From Psychrobium sp051201665 (GTDB taxonomy: Bacteria > Pseudomonadota > Gammaproteobacteria > Enterobacterales > Psychrobiaceae), in the NCBI RefSeq assembly GCF_051201665.1, contig NZ_CP179210.1, forward strand, positions 1,302,001 through 1,366,000: a DNA stretch of 64,000 nt, in the 5' to 3' direction. Position 1 is the first letter of the stretch. Every line of letters starts with the position of its first letter. Below are positions 9,271 to 18,159 of this stretch, piece by piece. The position numbers and the translations under genes are program-made. The notes beneath the pieces are model-generated. The model worked only from the letters and a program-made list of their open reading frames with translations, did no database searches and was not told the DNA's origin.

Positions 9271-10151
9271 TATTTATAGTTTTCTTCGCGACGATAATTT
9301 AATTCGTTAACTTGGAGCGCTTTCTCAGCAAAAAATTGCCCTTTATACTCGCCATCGCCTTCATAAATAATGCGCATAATACCCGACTTTTTAGGGTGGT
9401 TTTTAAAGCCAATGAGTAAACGTCGCATGGCTAACTCTGGGTAAATCGCAATGTTGTTTTGAACGCCAATAAGACGCTCTGCTTTGCCACCATTGTCTTT
9501 CCAAAAAACTTTGACGTTACCAAAGGTACTAAATTTACCTGTGCGATTCATATCAATATAAGCACCTGTATAAACTTGTCCATCATGCTCTCGCGTGACC
9601 AGATCAACTTTTCCAACGGATGATTGAATATCAATTGAACCTTCACGAACGATAATAGGAATAGAAAACGAAAGGTTTAAATGAAGTTTAATACCGCCAC
9701 TATTTTCCTTTTTCGCTAGCTGGGCTTTGTTAGGTTGAGCGTCAAAAACGAGATGTGAGCGGAATTCACCAGCAGCAAGATCTTTTGGACGTCGCAAACC
9801 TAGTCGTACATGCTGTCGCTCACCTGGTTTTAACGTTACTTGACGAGGGCTATAGCGCAACATTCTATTGGCTGACGGAAAGTCGCGTTCCCCCGCTTTA
9901 AACGGCACATATTGACCGTCTTGCTGCTGATATTGTTCACGCCAATATATTTTATAGGTTTTGATTTCGTTGCTTGTATTTACAAGGGATACTTTTGCTG
10001 AACGGTCACGTTCAGAAAATTCAACACGTGTTGGAGTTATAAGCAAATTAGCAAACGCTTGGTTAATTGAAGTCAAAAGTAGCAGAGTGACTATTGAAAA
10101 AACTAGTGTCGATAGCTTGTTTTTGCGAGCTTTAACACGCGATGCATACAT
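9270..10151 (-). CDS. Fimbrial chaperone, PapD-like
   Basis: Periplasmic immunoglobulin-fold chaperone of a chaperone-usher pilus system, 293 residues, slightly longer than PapD/FimC. An N-terminal hydrophobic segment near residues 12-34 ends in NQAFA, so it is exported. The first domain has FSERDRSAKVSLVNTSNE and the conserved strand RMLRYSPRQVTLKPGERQHVRLGLRRP, the edge that donates the G1 strand to pilin subunits. The second domain is strand-rich. It lies between the pilin genes and the usher, sharing one base with the usher start. Confidence 0.88.
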   Translation of the reverse strand: MYASRVKARKNKLSTLVFSIVTLLLLTSINQAFANLLITPTRVEFSERDRSAKVSLVNTSNEIKTYKIYWREQYQQQDGQYVPFKAGERDFPSANRMLRYSPRQVTLKPGERQHVRLGLRRPKDLAAGEFRSHLVFDAQPNKAQLAKKENSGGIKLHLNLSFSIPIIVREGSIDIQSSVGKVDLVTREHDGQVYTGAYIDMNRTGKFSTFGNVKVFWKDNGGKAERLIGVQNNIAIYPELAMRRLLIGFKNHPKKSGIMRIIYEGDGEYKGQFFAEKALQVNELNYRREENYK

Positions 10152-10202
10152 AATTATTATATCCTTGTTTTACTTAGGCTATTACAGCGAAAGTGTTTCA
10201 TT

Positions 10203-10706
10203 CTAGTAGTTAACCATTATTGTCATGGGACTGAAATAAGTAGCGTCTTTATAAAAACCACTGCCAGATGTTGTTAAGGTCGCACCTACATTTACAATGG
10301 CGTTACCCAGATTGTCAGTACTGATGATAGGGCTAAACGTATGATGGTCAGTGATTGTAAACTGGCTAGTTGAGGGATCGCTTGCACCTGCTAACTGAGT
10401 TTGTGCGCTAGGGACTATAACGGTGATATTCAACGGAGTATTTGCCGTAAACCCGGTTAACTCATATTGTGCTGGATGACCCGGTTCAATAACTACAATG
10501 GCTGGGTCTGTTTGAATTTGTCCAGCAAAGGTAATTCGCATGCTATAACTTGCGTTATTATCTTTCAAAGCAATGACACCAAAATTAAGCGGTTTAACTT
10601 CTCGTATATCGCCAGCATTGAGAGAAAAGCAGAAACAGAGTAATAGAGGAAATATAGCTATTTTGTGCGTAAAATTGATTGGGTGACTTGGTAATTTAAA
10701 AATCAT
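10203..10706 (-). CDS. DUF4402-like minor pilin
   Basis: 167-residue secreted protein: a signal peptide with a hydrophobic core IAIFPLLLCFCFSL, then a small all-strand domain with REVKPLNFGVIAL at the start, NVGATLTTS in the second half and the C-terminal aromatic strand PMTIMVNY. The same plan is found in the next gene upstream (LSFGQIVAI, NVGATLETD, TYTVSVDY), so the two are distant paralogues. Its position directly before the chaperone and usher suggests a tip or minor subunit of the fibre. DUF4402 assignment is from the pattern, not from a search. Confidence 0.7.
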   Translation of the reverse strand: MIFKLPSHPINFTHKIAIFPLLLCFCFSLNAGDIREVKPLNFGVIALKDNNASYSMRITFAGQIQTDPAIVVIEPGHPAQYELTGFTANTPLNITVIVPSAQTQLAGASDPSTSQFTITDHHTFSPIISTDNLGNAIVNVGATLTTSGSGFYKDATYFSPMTIMVNY

Positions 10707-10730
10707 AAAACGTTAAATAAATGGCATCGA

Positions 10731-10889
10731 ATACCAATTGCATTAAATATTTGCCCACTTGTACTTGTTAAAATTAACTAAAATGGCGTTGCTCTCAATC
10801 CTAATAGCCAGCTATTAGTCAATCGAGCGCCTTGTTTTAGCTGATTTTCTCTACGCACAACAAGATCACTTACTTAATGCAATTGGTAT
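10731..10889. repeat. Palindromic MITE-like repeat, copy B
   Basis: 159 bp with perfect 16-bp inverted ends (ATACCAATTGCATTAA / TTAATGCAATTGGTAT). The interior contains AATAGCCAGCTATT followed by GAGCGCCTTG. It separates the two pilin genes and could form a large hairpin in the transcript, perhaps lowering expression downstream of the major pilin. Confidence 0.9.
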
Positions 10890-10927
10890 AAACTCTCATT
10901 CATAATGAGAGTTTAGATGATTCCTAC

Positions 10928-11533
10928 TTAGTAATCTACGCTTACAGTGTAAGTACCAGTAAAGGTTACATTTTCGTATGGAATTACAACTTCACTACCT
11001 GACGCTGTTGTACCTGTAGTGTCTGTTTCAAGTGTCGCGCCCACGTTAAATACTAATGTACCAGTAGCGTCAGTGTCATAAGTAAATGGCGAACCAGAAG
11101 TAACTACAGACGTTGTTAAATTAGTCACGTCAAATTCTTTTGAATCGGTACCTGACGGATCAGTCAGTTTAAAATCTGAAATTGAACCAATAGTTAGTAC
11201 TGTGTTTGGCGCTGCGCCTGATACTGTAAAAGTACCAGCTGTACCAGTCGTAATTGAAACGATTGAAGCCAAAGTACCATCAACGATAACATCTGCCGTA
11301 GAACCGTCAGAGTTTACAGTTAATGTCGCTTTATCTGCGCCACCAGTTAAATCCGTTGCAATTGCAACAATTTGACCAAAACTTAGTGGTGTAGTTTGAG
11401 CTACATCAAATGAGTTTTTTACTTCAACACTCGCTGTGCCGTTACCCGTTTCTGCAATTGAAACACCTGAGATAACTGCTGTGGATAATGCAGTCGCGGC
11501 TATGATGCGTGTTAATTTGTTCTTTATCATCAT
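10928..11533 (-). CDS. DUF4402-type major pilin
   Basis: 201-residue secreted protein with a clean signal peptide (MMIKNKLTRIIAATALSTAV..SIAETG) and a threonine/serine/glycine-rich all-strand domain. It includes VEVKNSFDVAQTTPLSFGQIV, NVGATLETD and the terminal strand TGTYTVSVDY. Composition and position as first gene of the fibre operon fit an abundant structural subunit. Order in transcription is pilin, repeat, second pilin, chaperone, usher. The 207-bp gap before the FlgO genes should hold the promoter. Confidence 0.8.
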   Translation of the reverse strand: MMIKNKLTRIIAATALSTAVISGVSIAETGNGTASVEVKNSFDVAQTTPLSFGQIVAIATDLTGGADKATLTVNSDGSTADVIVDGTLASIVSITTGTAGTFTVSGAAPNTVLTIGSISDFKLTDPSGTDSKEFDVTNLTTSVVTSGSPFTYDTDATGTLVFNVGATLETDTTGTTASGSEVVIPYENVTFTGTYTVSVDY

Positions 11534-11740
11534 TTTTTCGTTTCATATTAAGTAAAGTAATAGAAGATATTCTATGAACAAACGAGTTTCTAAAAGAATA
11601 TGAAGTCGTTCGCTATATCACAGTTAATATTTAATCTTTAGCATTTTAGCTAATATTTTTAAATATAAAGTTTTACTTAACTATAGTATGTAGTAACAAA
11701 ATGCTACTTATTTTGACTTAACCTGACCTAGTTATTTAAG

Positions 11741-12334
11741 TTATTGATTAAATGAATAATAAGGAATAAAACGATTGGCGCTTGAAATCATTTCTTTTGA
11801 ATTAATGTCTAAAACCTTAACTTGAATCAACAATCCACGTTCATTTGAGGTAATAACACCCGTTAACGCTGTTTTCGCACCTAATGCGTTTAATGAACTC
11901 TTAGCATCATCGTTTAATAATAGGCCGGTTGCGTCTAAGTATTCTAAATCTGTCGTTTGGTAAGCATTAATGACACGAATGCCGTAAGGTTGTAATTGCT
12001 GACCAATACTTTGACTCAATTGATAGCTCAACTGATGATTGTCTTCATTGTCACGAGCTCGGTAGCCAAATGATGTGACCGCCATAAGATCAGTTTTTAA
12101 GTCAGCAGTCGCGCGAATCATTATCTGGGCTGCGATAGAGTCGGTATAGTCTTCAACTTGGCTATGGGTATGAAAAGAAGGCTCTGGAATAATTTGCGAG
12201 GTTGTTTGTACTGACGTTGCCGTACGCAATGGATGTTCGTTATCAGTTTGCAGTTTAACTGTATGAGTACAAGCCCCTAAAACACTCGTTAAAAGTGCTA
12301 AAACGGTTAACTTTCGAATGTTTAATGCCATCAT
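11741..12334 (-). CDS. FlgO-family outer-membrane lipoprotein, copy 3
   Basis: 197-residue lipoprotein: signal ends in the lipobox VLGAC at about residue 21. The mature part has the FlgO-type fold seen in the two genes before it: an IAAQIMIRATADL segment, a Q-L-SQSIGQQLQPYGIRVINAYQT helix/strand unit, a LTGVITSNERGLLIQVKVLD strand pair and a closing KEMISSANRF. FlgO-domain proteins are outer-membrane lipoproteins best known from Vibrio flagella, but no flagellar gene is nearby. It starts 23 bp after the preceding copy, suggesting one operon of three paralogues. Confidence 0.75.
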   Translation of the reverse strand: MMALNIRKLTVLALLTSVLGACTHTVKLQTDNEHPLRTATSVQTTSQIIPEPSFHTHSQVEDYTDSIAAQIMIRATADLKTDLMAVTSFGYRARDNEDNHQLSYQLSQSIGQQLQPYGIRVINAYQTTDLEYLDATGLLLNDDAKSSLNALGAKTALTGVITSNERGLLIQVKVLDINSKEMISSANRFIPYYSFNQ

Positions 12335-12357
12335 ATTGGCCTCTTAAAAATTGGTAA

Positions 12358-12993
12358 TTAGAGCGAGTCGCCGCTTGCGATAATTGGAAATCCCTTGTGT
12401 TCATTGTCATCTTCTTTCAATACTGCATCAACGACGTCATTTGGAACTAAAATTTGTGATGAAGACATCAGCGCATTGGTATTTACGTCGATAATTCTTG
12501 CATTGATTAGGTAACCACCTTGATGTCTAGTCATGGTGCCTGTGATAACAAAGTTGATATCAAGATTTCCTGTTACTTCGTCGATTTGTTCACTGTGCCA
12601 GAATATGTCGCCTTTATCAGTAAATTGCAGGCGGCCAGTCGATTTTAGGTCAACCACTGAATAACCAGTTCGATTTGTCTCATGCATAATGGCTTCATTT
12701 AATTGACGGCCAAAATGATTGGTGCGTTTTAAATCAGAATCAAGTAGCGCAAAGTTTGCAACAGCAATCACATGACTATTATCAGGAGAATCGACATTCG
12801 AAAACAAATCTTGTATCAACCACTTAGTATATTGATTGACGTTATTAACCAGGGGCTTTTTTTCATAGGTCGATAACTCTTTCGCACGATGTTCAGCAAC
12901 CATTTCCTTTTTCATATGCATCGTTTCTGATGGCATTAAAGTGCAGCCTGCAGACAACGCGCCAGCAAATAGTAGATAATTAAGTTTATTCAT
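12358..12993 (-). CDS. FlgO-family lipoprotein, copy 2
   Basis: 211 residues from ATG 12993 (MNKLNYLLFAGALSAGC), chosen because a GGAAATCACG ribosome site and an immediate lipobox LSAGC follow; a longer frame would start inside the previous gene. The FlgO domain is the clearest of the three: HVIAVANFALLDSDL, NHFGRQLNEAIMHETNRTGY, a conserved FVITGTMT strand, and INARIIDVNTNALMSSSQI. The first 8 bases overlap the preceding gene, indicating translational coupling. Confidence 0.82.
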   Translation of the reverse strand: MNKLNYLLFAGALSAGCTLMPSETMHMKKEMVAEHRAKELSTYEKKPLVNNVNQYTKWLIQDLFSNVDSPDNSHVIAVANFALLDSDLKRTNHFGRQLNEAIMHETNRTGYSVVDLKSTGRLQFTDKGDIFWHSEQIDEVTGNLDINFVITGTMTRHQGGYLINARIIDVNTNALMSSSQILVPNDVVDAVLKEDDNEHKGFPIIASGDSL

Positions 12994-13594
12994 CGTGATT
13001 TCCTTGATTTTGATGGTTGCGATAAAGCAGCCCATCTTTAAACGTAGACGAATTCTCAGACGTTCTAATATCCGGTGTTATGGCAATAACTTGCCGAGCT
13101 GCGGCAACAACGCGTTTATTATGTAAATTGATTAGTTTGGCGTTGACTACGGTTCCATAATCGGTTGGCGTCATGATCCCCGTTAACACATAATCAGCTT
13201 GTGTATTATGGGCGACTCTTTCAATATCTCTACTTAGAATAAATTCACCACCCATGTTTAATTGAATGGCATTAGCAGATTTAATTTCACGTACATCACC
13301 GCCAGCTTGGGTCAAAGAAGTGATAATACTTTCTTGTAAAATCGTGCCCAGTTCCATCAGCTCGCTGTCTTTACTGACTGACGTTAGCGTGTCAGACCAA
13401 ACAAATGTCGATGAAACGATGCGTTTGTCCGCAATGTCAAAGCTTGAGTTGGTGATCAGCTGGTGGCTAATTGACGTTATTGCCGTTTCAACAGGCTGCT
13501 CCATTGGCTCTTTTTTGCCAACAATGGTGTCAAAGGTTTGGCAACCGCTTAAAGTGAGTAGGGCAAAGGCCATGATAGACATTTTTAAGTTCAT
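12986..13594 (-). CDS. FlgO-family lipoprotein, copy 1
   Basis: 202-residue lipoprotein, lipobox LTLSGC at residue 18. The FlgO-type domain contains ELGTILQESIITSLTQAGGDV, ADYVLTGIMTP and NAKLINLHNKRVVAAARQVI, matching copy 2 and copy 3 in the same order. First gene of the three-gene unit. Which structure it serves is not known; the neighbouring pilus operon is on the same strand, so co-function with the fibre is a reasonable guess. Confidence 0.78.
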   Translation of the reverse strand: MNLKMSIMAFALLTLSGCQTFDTIVGKKEPMEQPVETAITSISHQLITNSSFDIADKRIVSSTFVWSDTLTSVSKDSELMELGTILQESIITSLTQAGGDVREIKSANAIQLNMGGEFILSRDIERVAHNTQADYVLTGIMTPTDYGTVVNAKLINLHNKRVVAAARQVIAITPDIRTSENSSTFKDGLLYRNHQNQGNHDE

Positions 13595-13691
13595 TATGGC
13601 TCCATGTGAGCAACGTTGATAGACTGCTTGGGATAAAGCAAATTATATGCCAGTGTAAAGATTTGAATGGTGAGATGGTTCAGATGATAAA

Positions 13692-13713
13692 AAGGGCGAA
13701 AAATATCGCCCTT
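13692..13713 (-). terminator. Terminator of the liu operon
   Basis: On the minus strand AAGGGCGA and TCGCCCTT pair around a 6-nt loop, followed by TTTATC. It lies about 30 bp after the scoB stop codon. Confidence 0.8.
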
Positions 13714-13742
13714 AAAAATTGCGCTGCTAATGGAGTGGAAAA

Positions 13743-14399
13743 CTAAACGTCCATCACTTTCACATTATCAGGCACAATTAATTTACCAGCAGTCTTCTCA
13801 ATGATTTCCTCAACCGACACATCTGGTGCGCGTTCAAGTAGGTGGAAAGCGCCGTCTTTGATTTCAAGTACCGCTAAATCAGTCACTACTTTTTTGATAC
13901 ATTGTGCGCCAGTTAGGGGCAGGGTACAGGCATCAAGGATTTTTGAATTTCCTTTTTTATCAGCGTGCATCATGGTTACGATGATGTTATCTGCGCCAGC
14001 CACTAAATCCATGGCGCCGCCCATGCCTTTGATAAGCTTGCCTGGGATCATCCATGACGCGATATTACCACTTACATCAACTTCAAATGCACCTAGTACG
14101 GTTAAGTCAACGTGACCGCCGCGGATCATCGCAAAACTCTCTGCTGATGAGAATAACGATGCGCCAGTTGCCATAGTAACGGTTTGTTTACCGGCGTTAA
14201 TTAAATCAGCGTCAACTTCATCTTCCGTTGGGAATTGTCCCATACCTAACAGGCCGTTTTCCGATTGCAGCATCACTTCCATGCCCTCAGGAATATAGTT
14301 AGCCACTAACGTCGGAATACCGATACCTAGGTTGACATAAAAACCATCTTGTAGCTCTTGAGCGATACGGCTAGCAATTTGTTCTCTTGATAATGCCAT
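13743..14399 (-). CDS. scoB: 3-oxoacid CoA-transferase subunit B
   Basis: Beta subunit of succinyl-CoA:acetoacetate CoA-transferase, which moves CoA from succinyl-CoA to acetoacetate. 218 residues, normal for the family. The catalytic glutamate lies in QSENGLLGMG near residue 50, preceded by NLGIGIPTLV. It is the last gene of the leucine operon, 2 bp after scoA, so acetoacetate made by HMG-CoA lyase can be re-activated to acetoacetyl-CoA. Confidence 0.95.
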   Translation of the reverse strand: MALSREQIASRIAQELQDGFYVNLGIGIPTLVANYIPEGMEVMLQSENGLLGMGQFPTEDEVDADLINAGKQTVTMATGASLFSSAESFAMIRGGHVDLTVLGAFEVDVSGNIASWMIPGKLIKGMGGAMDLVAGADNIIVTMMHADKKGNSKILDACTLPLTGAQCIKKVVTDLAVLEIKDGAFHLLERAPDVSVEEIIEKTAGKLIVPDNVKVMDV

Positions 14400-14401
14400 G
14401 A

Positions 14402-15106
14402 TTATGCCTCTCTCGTCGTGCGCTGTTCGATACGTTTTTCAAAGTTGCCTTTAATAACGCGGTTTACGTAAATACCAGGTGTGTGAATGTGGTTTGGATC
14501 TAATGTTCCCGCAGGTACAATCTCTTCTACTTCTACAACCGTTATTTTACCAGCAGTCGCCATCATTGGGTTAAAGTTCATTGCTGTGTTGCGGTAAACT
14601 AGATTACCCATGGTATCGGCTTTCCATGCTTTAACTAGGGCAAAGTCAGCGGTAAGCGATGGCTCTAATACGTAATGACGACCATCGATTTCACGGGTTT
14701 CTTTACCTTCAGCAACTGGCGTGCCATACCCTGTTGCGGTAAAGAATGCTGGAATGCCAGCACCACCAGCGCGAATTTTTTCAGCGAGAGTACCTTGCGG
14801 GGTTAAAATAACGTCTAATTCACCACTTAGCATTTGCTGTTCAAACAGAGCGTTTTCACCAACGTAAGACGCGTAAATACGTGCGATTTGTTTCTTTTGT
14901 AATAACAAACCTAAACCGAAGTCATCCACGCCGGCGTTGTTCGAAATACAAGTTAAGCCCTTAACGCCCATTTCCTGCATTTTGATAATAAGATTTTCAG
15001 GGATACCACATAAACCGAATCCGCCGACCATTAGGGTCATGTCATCGGTTAAACCAGCTAATGCTTGGTCATATGTTTCTACTACTTTATTTAAACCAGC
15101 CACCAT
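14402..15106 (-). CDS. scoA: 3-oxoacid CoA-transferase subunit A
   Basis: Alpha subunit of the same CoA-transferase, 234 residues. Shows the family signature GGFGLCGIPENLI at residues 28-40 and GTLAEKIRAGGAGIPAFFT, part of the CoA-binding loop. ATG 15106 follows an AAAGGAGCTC ribosome site. It is paired with scoB downstream and separated from mvaB by a 140-bp palindromic repeat region, so it may depend on read-through or its own promoter. Confidence 0.95.
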   Translation of the reverse strand: MVAGLNKVVETYDQALAGLTDDMTLMVGGFGLCGIPENLIIKMQEMGVKGLTCISNNAGVDDFGLGLLLQKKQIARIYASYVGENALFEQQMLSGELDVILTPQGTLAEKIRAGGAGIPAFFTATGYGTPVAEGKETREIDGRHYVLEPSLTADFALVKAWKADTMGNLVYRNTAMNFNPMMATAGKITVVEVEEIVPAGTLDPNHIHTPGIYVNRVIKGNFEKRIEQRTTREA

Positions 15107-15119
15107 GAGCTCCTTTTAA

Positions 15120-15245
15120 ACAATTTTTGATTTTATGCTTGTTAAAATCGCCTAATACGGCGTTGCTTTCAATCACAATAGCGAGCTATTGCTCATTCAA
15201 GCGCCTTGTCTTTGGCGATTTTTTCTGCGCATCACTTTCTATCAG
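15120..15245. repeat. Palindromic repeat, copy D (diverged)
   Basis: Fills the mvaB-scoA gap. It has AAAATCGCC..GGCGATTTT arms and the shared core AATAGCGAGCTATT followed by AAGCGCCTTG. The outer ends differ from copies A and B. It could fold into a long hairpin within the operon transcript. Confidence 0.75.
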
Positions 15246-15248
15246 TTA

Positions 15249-16154
15249 TTACTCTTTACAATTGGCTTTTAGCGCCAATGATACTTTCGAACTTGGTGTA
15301 CGATTTAGCGCGTCGCTAATCGCCCAGCCTGCGCGTGTCAATTTCTCTAAATCAACACCGTGTTCGATGCCAAGGCCGTTGAGCATATAAATAAGCTCTT
15401 CAGTGGCTACGTTACCCGATGCGCCTTTAGCGTATGGACAACCACCAAGACCAGCAACGGCACTATCGACTGTTGCTACGCCCATTTGCAGTGCGCTAAA
15501 AATATTGGCTAGCGCTTGACCGTAGGTATCATGGAAGTGAACGGCAATGCGATCAAGAGGTACTTTGGTAGTAACGGCTTCAAGCATTGCCTTTACTGCC
15601 ATTGGCGTACCCACACCGATGGTGTCACCAAGGCTGATTTCGTAACAGCCCATGTCGAGTAATTTTTTAGCGACATCCGCCACTTTGTTTACATCGATAT
15701 CGCCTTCATAGGGACAGCCTAGTACGCAAGATACATAACCGCGTACTTTGATGTTGTGCTCTTTGGCCATTTCCATCACAGGCTCAAAACGCTCAAGTGA
15801 CTCATCGATGGTGCAGTTAATATTTTTTTGGCTAAAGCTTTCAGAAGCAGCACCAAACACGGCAACTTCTGTTGCGCCTGCGGCAATAGCGGCTTCAAGG
15901 CCTTTAACGTTTGGCGTAAGCGCCGCATAGGTAATGCCGTCTTTGCGCTTAACTGCGTCAAATACATCGCGGCTTTCTGCCATTTGTGGCACCCATTTAG
16001 GTGACACAAATGCGCCTGTTTCAATGTAATCTAGACCCGTGTCGCTCAAGGCATTAACGAGTGCAATTTTATCGCTTAGCTCGACAGTTTTTTCGTTTTG
16101 TAGGCCGTCACGTGGGCCTACTTCAACGATGCGAACTTTGTTAGGTAAACTCAT
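15249..16154 (-). CDS. mvaB: Hydroxymethylglutaryl-CoA lyase
   Basis: Splits HMG-CoA into acetyl-CoA and acetoacetate, the last carbon-cleaving step of leucine breakdown (liuE). 301 residues; TIM-barrel of the HMGL family with VEVGPRDGLQNEK at residues 10-22, the metal-binding HFHDTYGQALAN and the active-site cysteine loop GLGGCPYAKGASGN near residue 237. Starts 2 bp after the carboxylase alpha gene. Confidence 0.97.
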   Translation of the reverse strand: MSLPNKVRIVEVGPRDGLQNEKTVELSDKIALVNALSDTGLDYIETGAFVSPKWVPQMAESRDVFDAVKRKDGITYAALTPNVKGLEAAIAAGATEVAVFGAASESFSQKNINCTIDESLERFEPVMEMAKEHNIKVRGYVSCVLGCPYEGDIDVNKVADVAKKLLDMGCYEISLGDTIGVGTPMAVKAMLEAVTTKVPLDRIAVHFHDTYGQALANIFSALQMGVATVDSAVAGLGGCPYAKGASGNVATEELIYMLNGLGIEHGVDLEKLTRAGWAISDALNRTPSSKVSLALKANCKE

Positions 16155-16156
16155 GA

Positions 16157-18151
16157 TTATTCCTCAGCTAACTCAACAAGTTGGTCGCCATCTTTCACCA
16201 TGTCGCCAGCGGCAAAGTACACTTCGCTCACTACGCCATCATGTGTTGCTGTGATTGAGTATTCCATTTTCATGGCTTCCATAATCACTAATACGTCGCC
16301 TTCGCTAACTTTTTGTCCCGCCGAAACAGGTACTTCAACGATAGTACCGTTCATTGGCGCTGTTAATTTACCTTCACTTTCATCAACATCAAAACCGGCG
16401 TTCGTCGTCGATTTACGAGTAAAGTGATGGACATCTTGTTTAATGAACAAGGTGACTTGTTCGCTAGTTACATCAAACAACAGGCTTGTTTTGTGACCAT
16501 TGATGGTTGCCACTAAGTGATCGCCATTAATACTTGCTGTAGCATCAAAACGCTCGCCATCAAAGTTAAAGACATAATTGTTACCTTCAACACCAACGCG
16601 CACGCTGTGGCTATTGTCATGTTCATCGGTTAGCTCAACAAGGTGTGATGCTTGTTCGTTTAAGCGCCAGCCATTATTAACATTCCACGGTGAAAATGGG
16701 TCGTCGTTCGTGCGATGCGGTTCTATAGGCGCATCTTCATTAGCCAGTGTTGCTAAACAAGCAAGCATTAGTGACTTGTAACAGATTTCTGTTTTTGGGC
16801 TAAAGAGCAACTTGTCATGCTTTTCGATAAAGCCAGTATCTAGTTCAACATCTTTAAACGGCTGTGCGTTAACAAGATTGGTCAAGAAACCTAAGTTAGT
16901 CTTTAAACCGCCAATACGATAATCATCTAGCGCGCGGTTCATGCGAGCAATAGCGCGATCGCGTGTTTCGTCCCACACGATAAGCTTGGCAATCATAGGA
17001 TCGTAAAAGCTCGATACCTCGTCCCCTTGAATAACGCCAGTATCAACACGTACGTGATTCGATGGTTCTGGTTGGCGTAAATAGTTTAATGTACCTGTTG
17101 CTGGTAAAAATTCATTATCAGGATCTTCAGCGTAAATACGAACTTCAATGGCGTGACCGTCAACGGTTACTTGAGATTGCTCGAGTGGTAGTTTTTCGTT
17201 GTTAGCAACTTTTAGCTGCCAACCAACTAAATCAAGGCCAGTGATCATTTCAGTGACTGGGTGCTCTACCTGCAGACGTGTGTTCATTTCCATGAAGTAG
17301 AATGAACCGTCTTCGTCGAATAAGAACTCAACGGTACCCGCACCTTGATAGTTAATGGCTTTAGCAGCGGCAACAGCGGCTTCACCCATAGCAACGCGAA
17401 TCTCTTCGCTTAAGTTTGGTGCCGGTGCTTCTTCAATTACTTTTTGGTGACGACGTTGAATTGAACAATCACGTTCTGACAAATAAATACAGTTACCGTG
17501 ATTATCGGCAAATACTTGAATTTCAACGTGACGAGGCTTAGTAAGGTAGCGCTCAATCAGCATCTTGTCATTGCCAAAACTTGCTGTTGCTTCACGTTTC
17601 GTTGAGGCGAGGGCACTGTCGAATTCGTCACTATTCCATACCACACGCATGCCTTTACCACCGCCGCCATAAGCCGCTTTAAGTAATTGCGGGTAACCAA
17701 TGGCTAGTGATTGTTCTTTTAAGAACGCTTCGTCTTGATTCTCACCGTGATAACCAGGCACTAGCGGCACGCCAGCATCTGTCATAATTTCTTTAGCGGC
17801 ACTTTTCGACCCCATTGCATCGATAGCTTCAACAGGTGGGCCGATAAAGGTAATGTTGTTGTCTAAACAGGCTTTAGCAAAGTCTACGTTTTCAGACATG
17901 AAGCCGTAACCGGGATGGATTGCTTGGGCGCCAGATTCTGTAGCAGCGTCTAAAATGCGATCCATACGCAGGTATGAGTCTTTTGAAGGTGATGGGCCAA
18001 TGTGAAAGGCTTCATCAGCCATCTTTACATGCAGGGCATCTTTGTCGGCGTCTGAGTATAACGCGACACAACGTACGCCCATTTTCTGAGCTGTTTCGAT
18101 AATGCGACAAGCAATTTCACCGCGGTTAGCTATTAATATTTTATCAAACAT
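16157..18151 (-). CDS. liuD: 3-methylcrotonyl-CoA carboxylase, biotin-containing alpha subunit
   Basis: Carboxylates the biotin prosthetic group that MccB uses to turn 3-methylcrotonyl-CoA into 3-methylglutaconyl-CoA. 664 residues: an N-terminal biotin-carboxylase core opening MFDKILIANRGEIACRI, ATP-grasp residues including GGGGKGMRVV near 165, and EMNTRLQVEHPVTE near 290. A BT-like linker follows and the C-terminal biotinyl domain has the acceptor lysine in EAMKMEYS near residue 629. It lies between liuC and mvaB with gaps of a few bases. Confidence 0.96.
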   Translation of the reverse strand: MFDKILIANRGEIACRIIETAQKMGVRCVALYSDADKDALHVKMADEAFHIGPSPSKDSYLRMDRILDAATESGAQAIHPGYGFMSENVDFAKACLDNNITFIGPPVEAIDAMGSKSAAKEIMTDAGVPLVPGYHGENQDEAFLKEQSLAIGYPQLLKAAYGGGGKGMRVVWNSDEFDSALASTKREATASFGNDKMLIERYLTKPRHVEIQVFADNHGNCIYLSERDCSIQRRHQKVIEEAPAPNLSEEIRVAMGEAAVAAAKAINYQGAGTVEFLFDEDGSFYFMEMNTRLQVEHPVTEMITGLDLVGWQLKVANNEKLPLEQSQVTVDGHAIEVRIYAEDPDNEFLPATGTLNYLRQPEPSNHVRVDTGVIQGDEVSSFYDPMIAKLIVWDETRDRAIARMNRALDDYRIGGLKTNLGFLTNLVNAQPFKDVELDTGFIEKHDKLLFSPKTEICYKSLMLACLATLANEDAPIEPHRTNDDPFSPWNVNNGWRLNEQASHLVELTDEHDNSHSVRVGVEGNNYVFNFDGERFDATASINGDHLVATINGHKTSLLFDVTSEQVTLFIKQDVHHFTRKSTTNAGFDVDESEGKLTAPMNGTIVEVPVSAGQKVSEGDVLVIMEAMKMEYSITATHDGVVSEVYFAAGDMVKDGDQLVELAEE

Positions 18152-18159
18152 AATGATTC

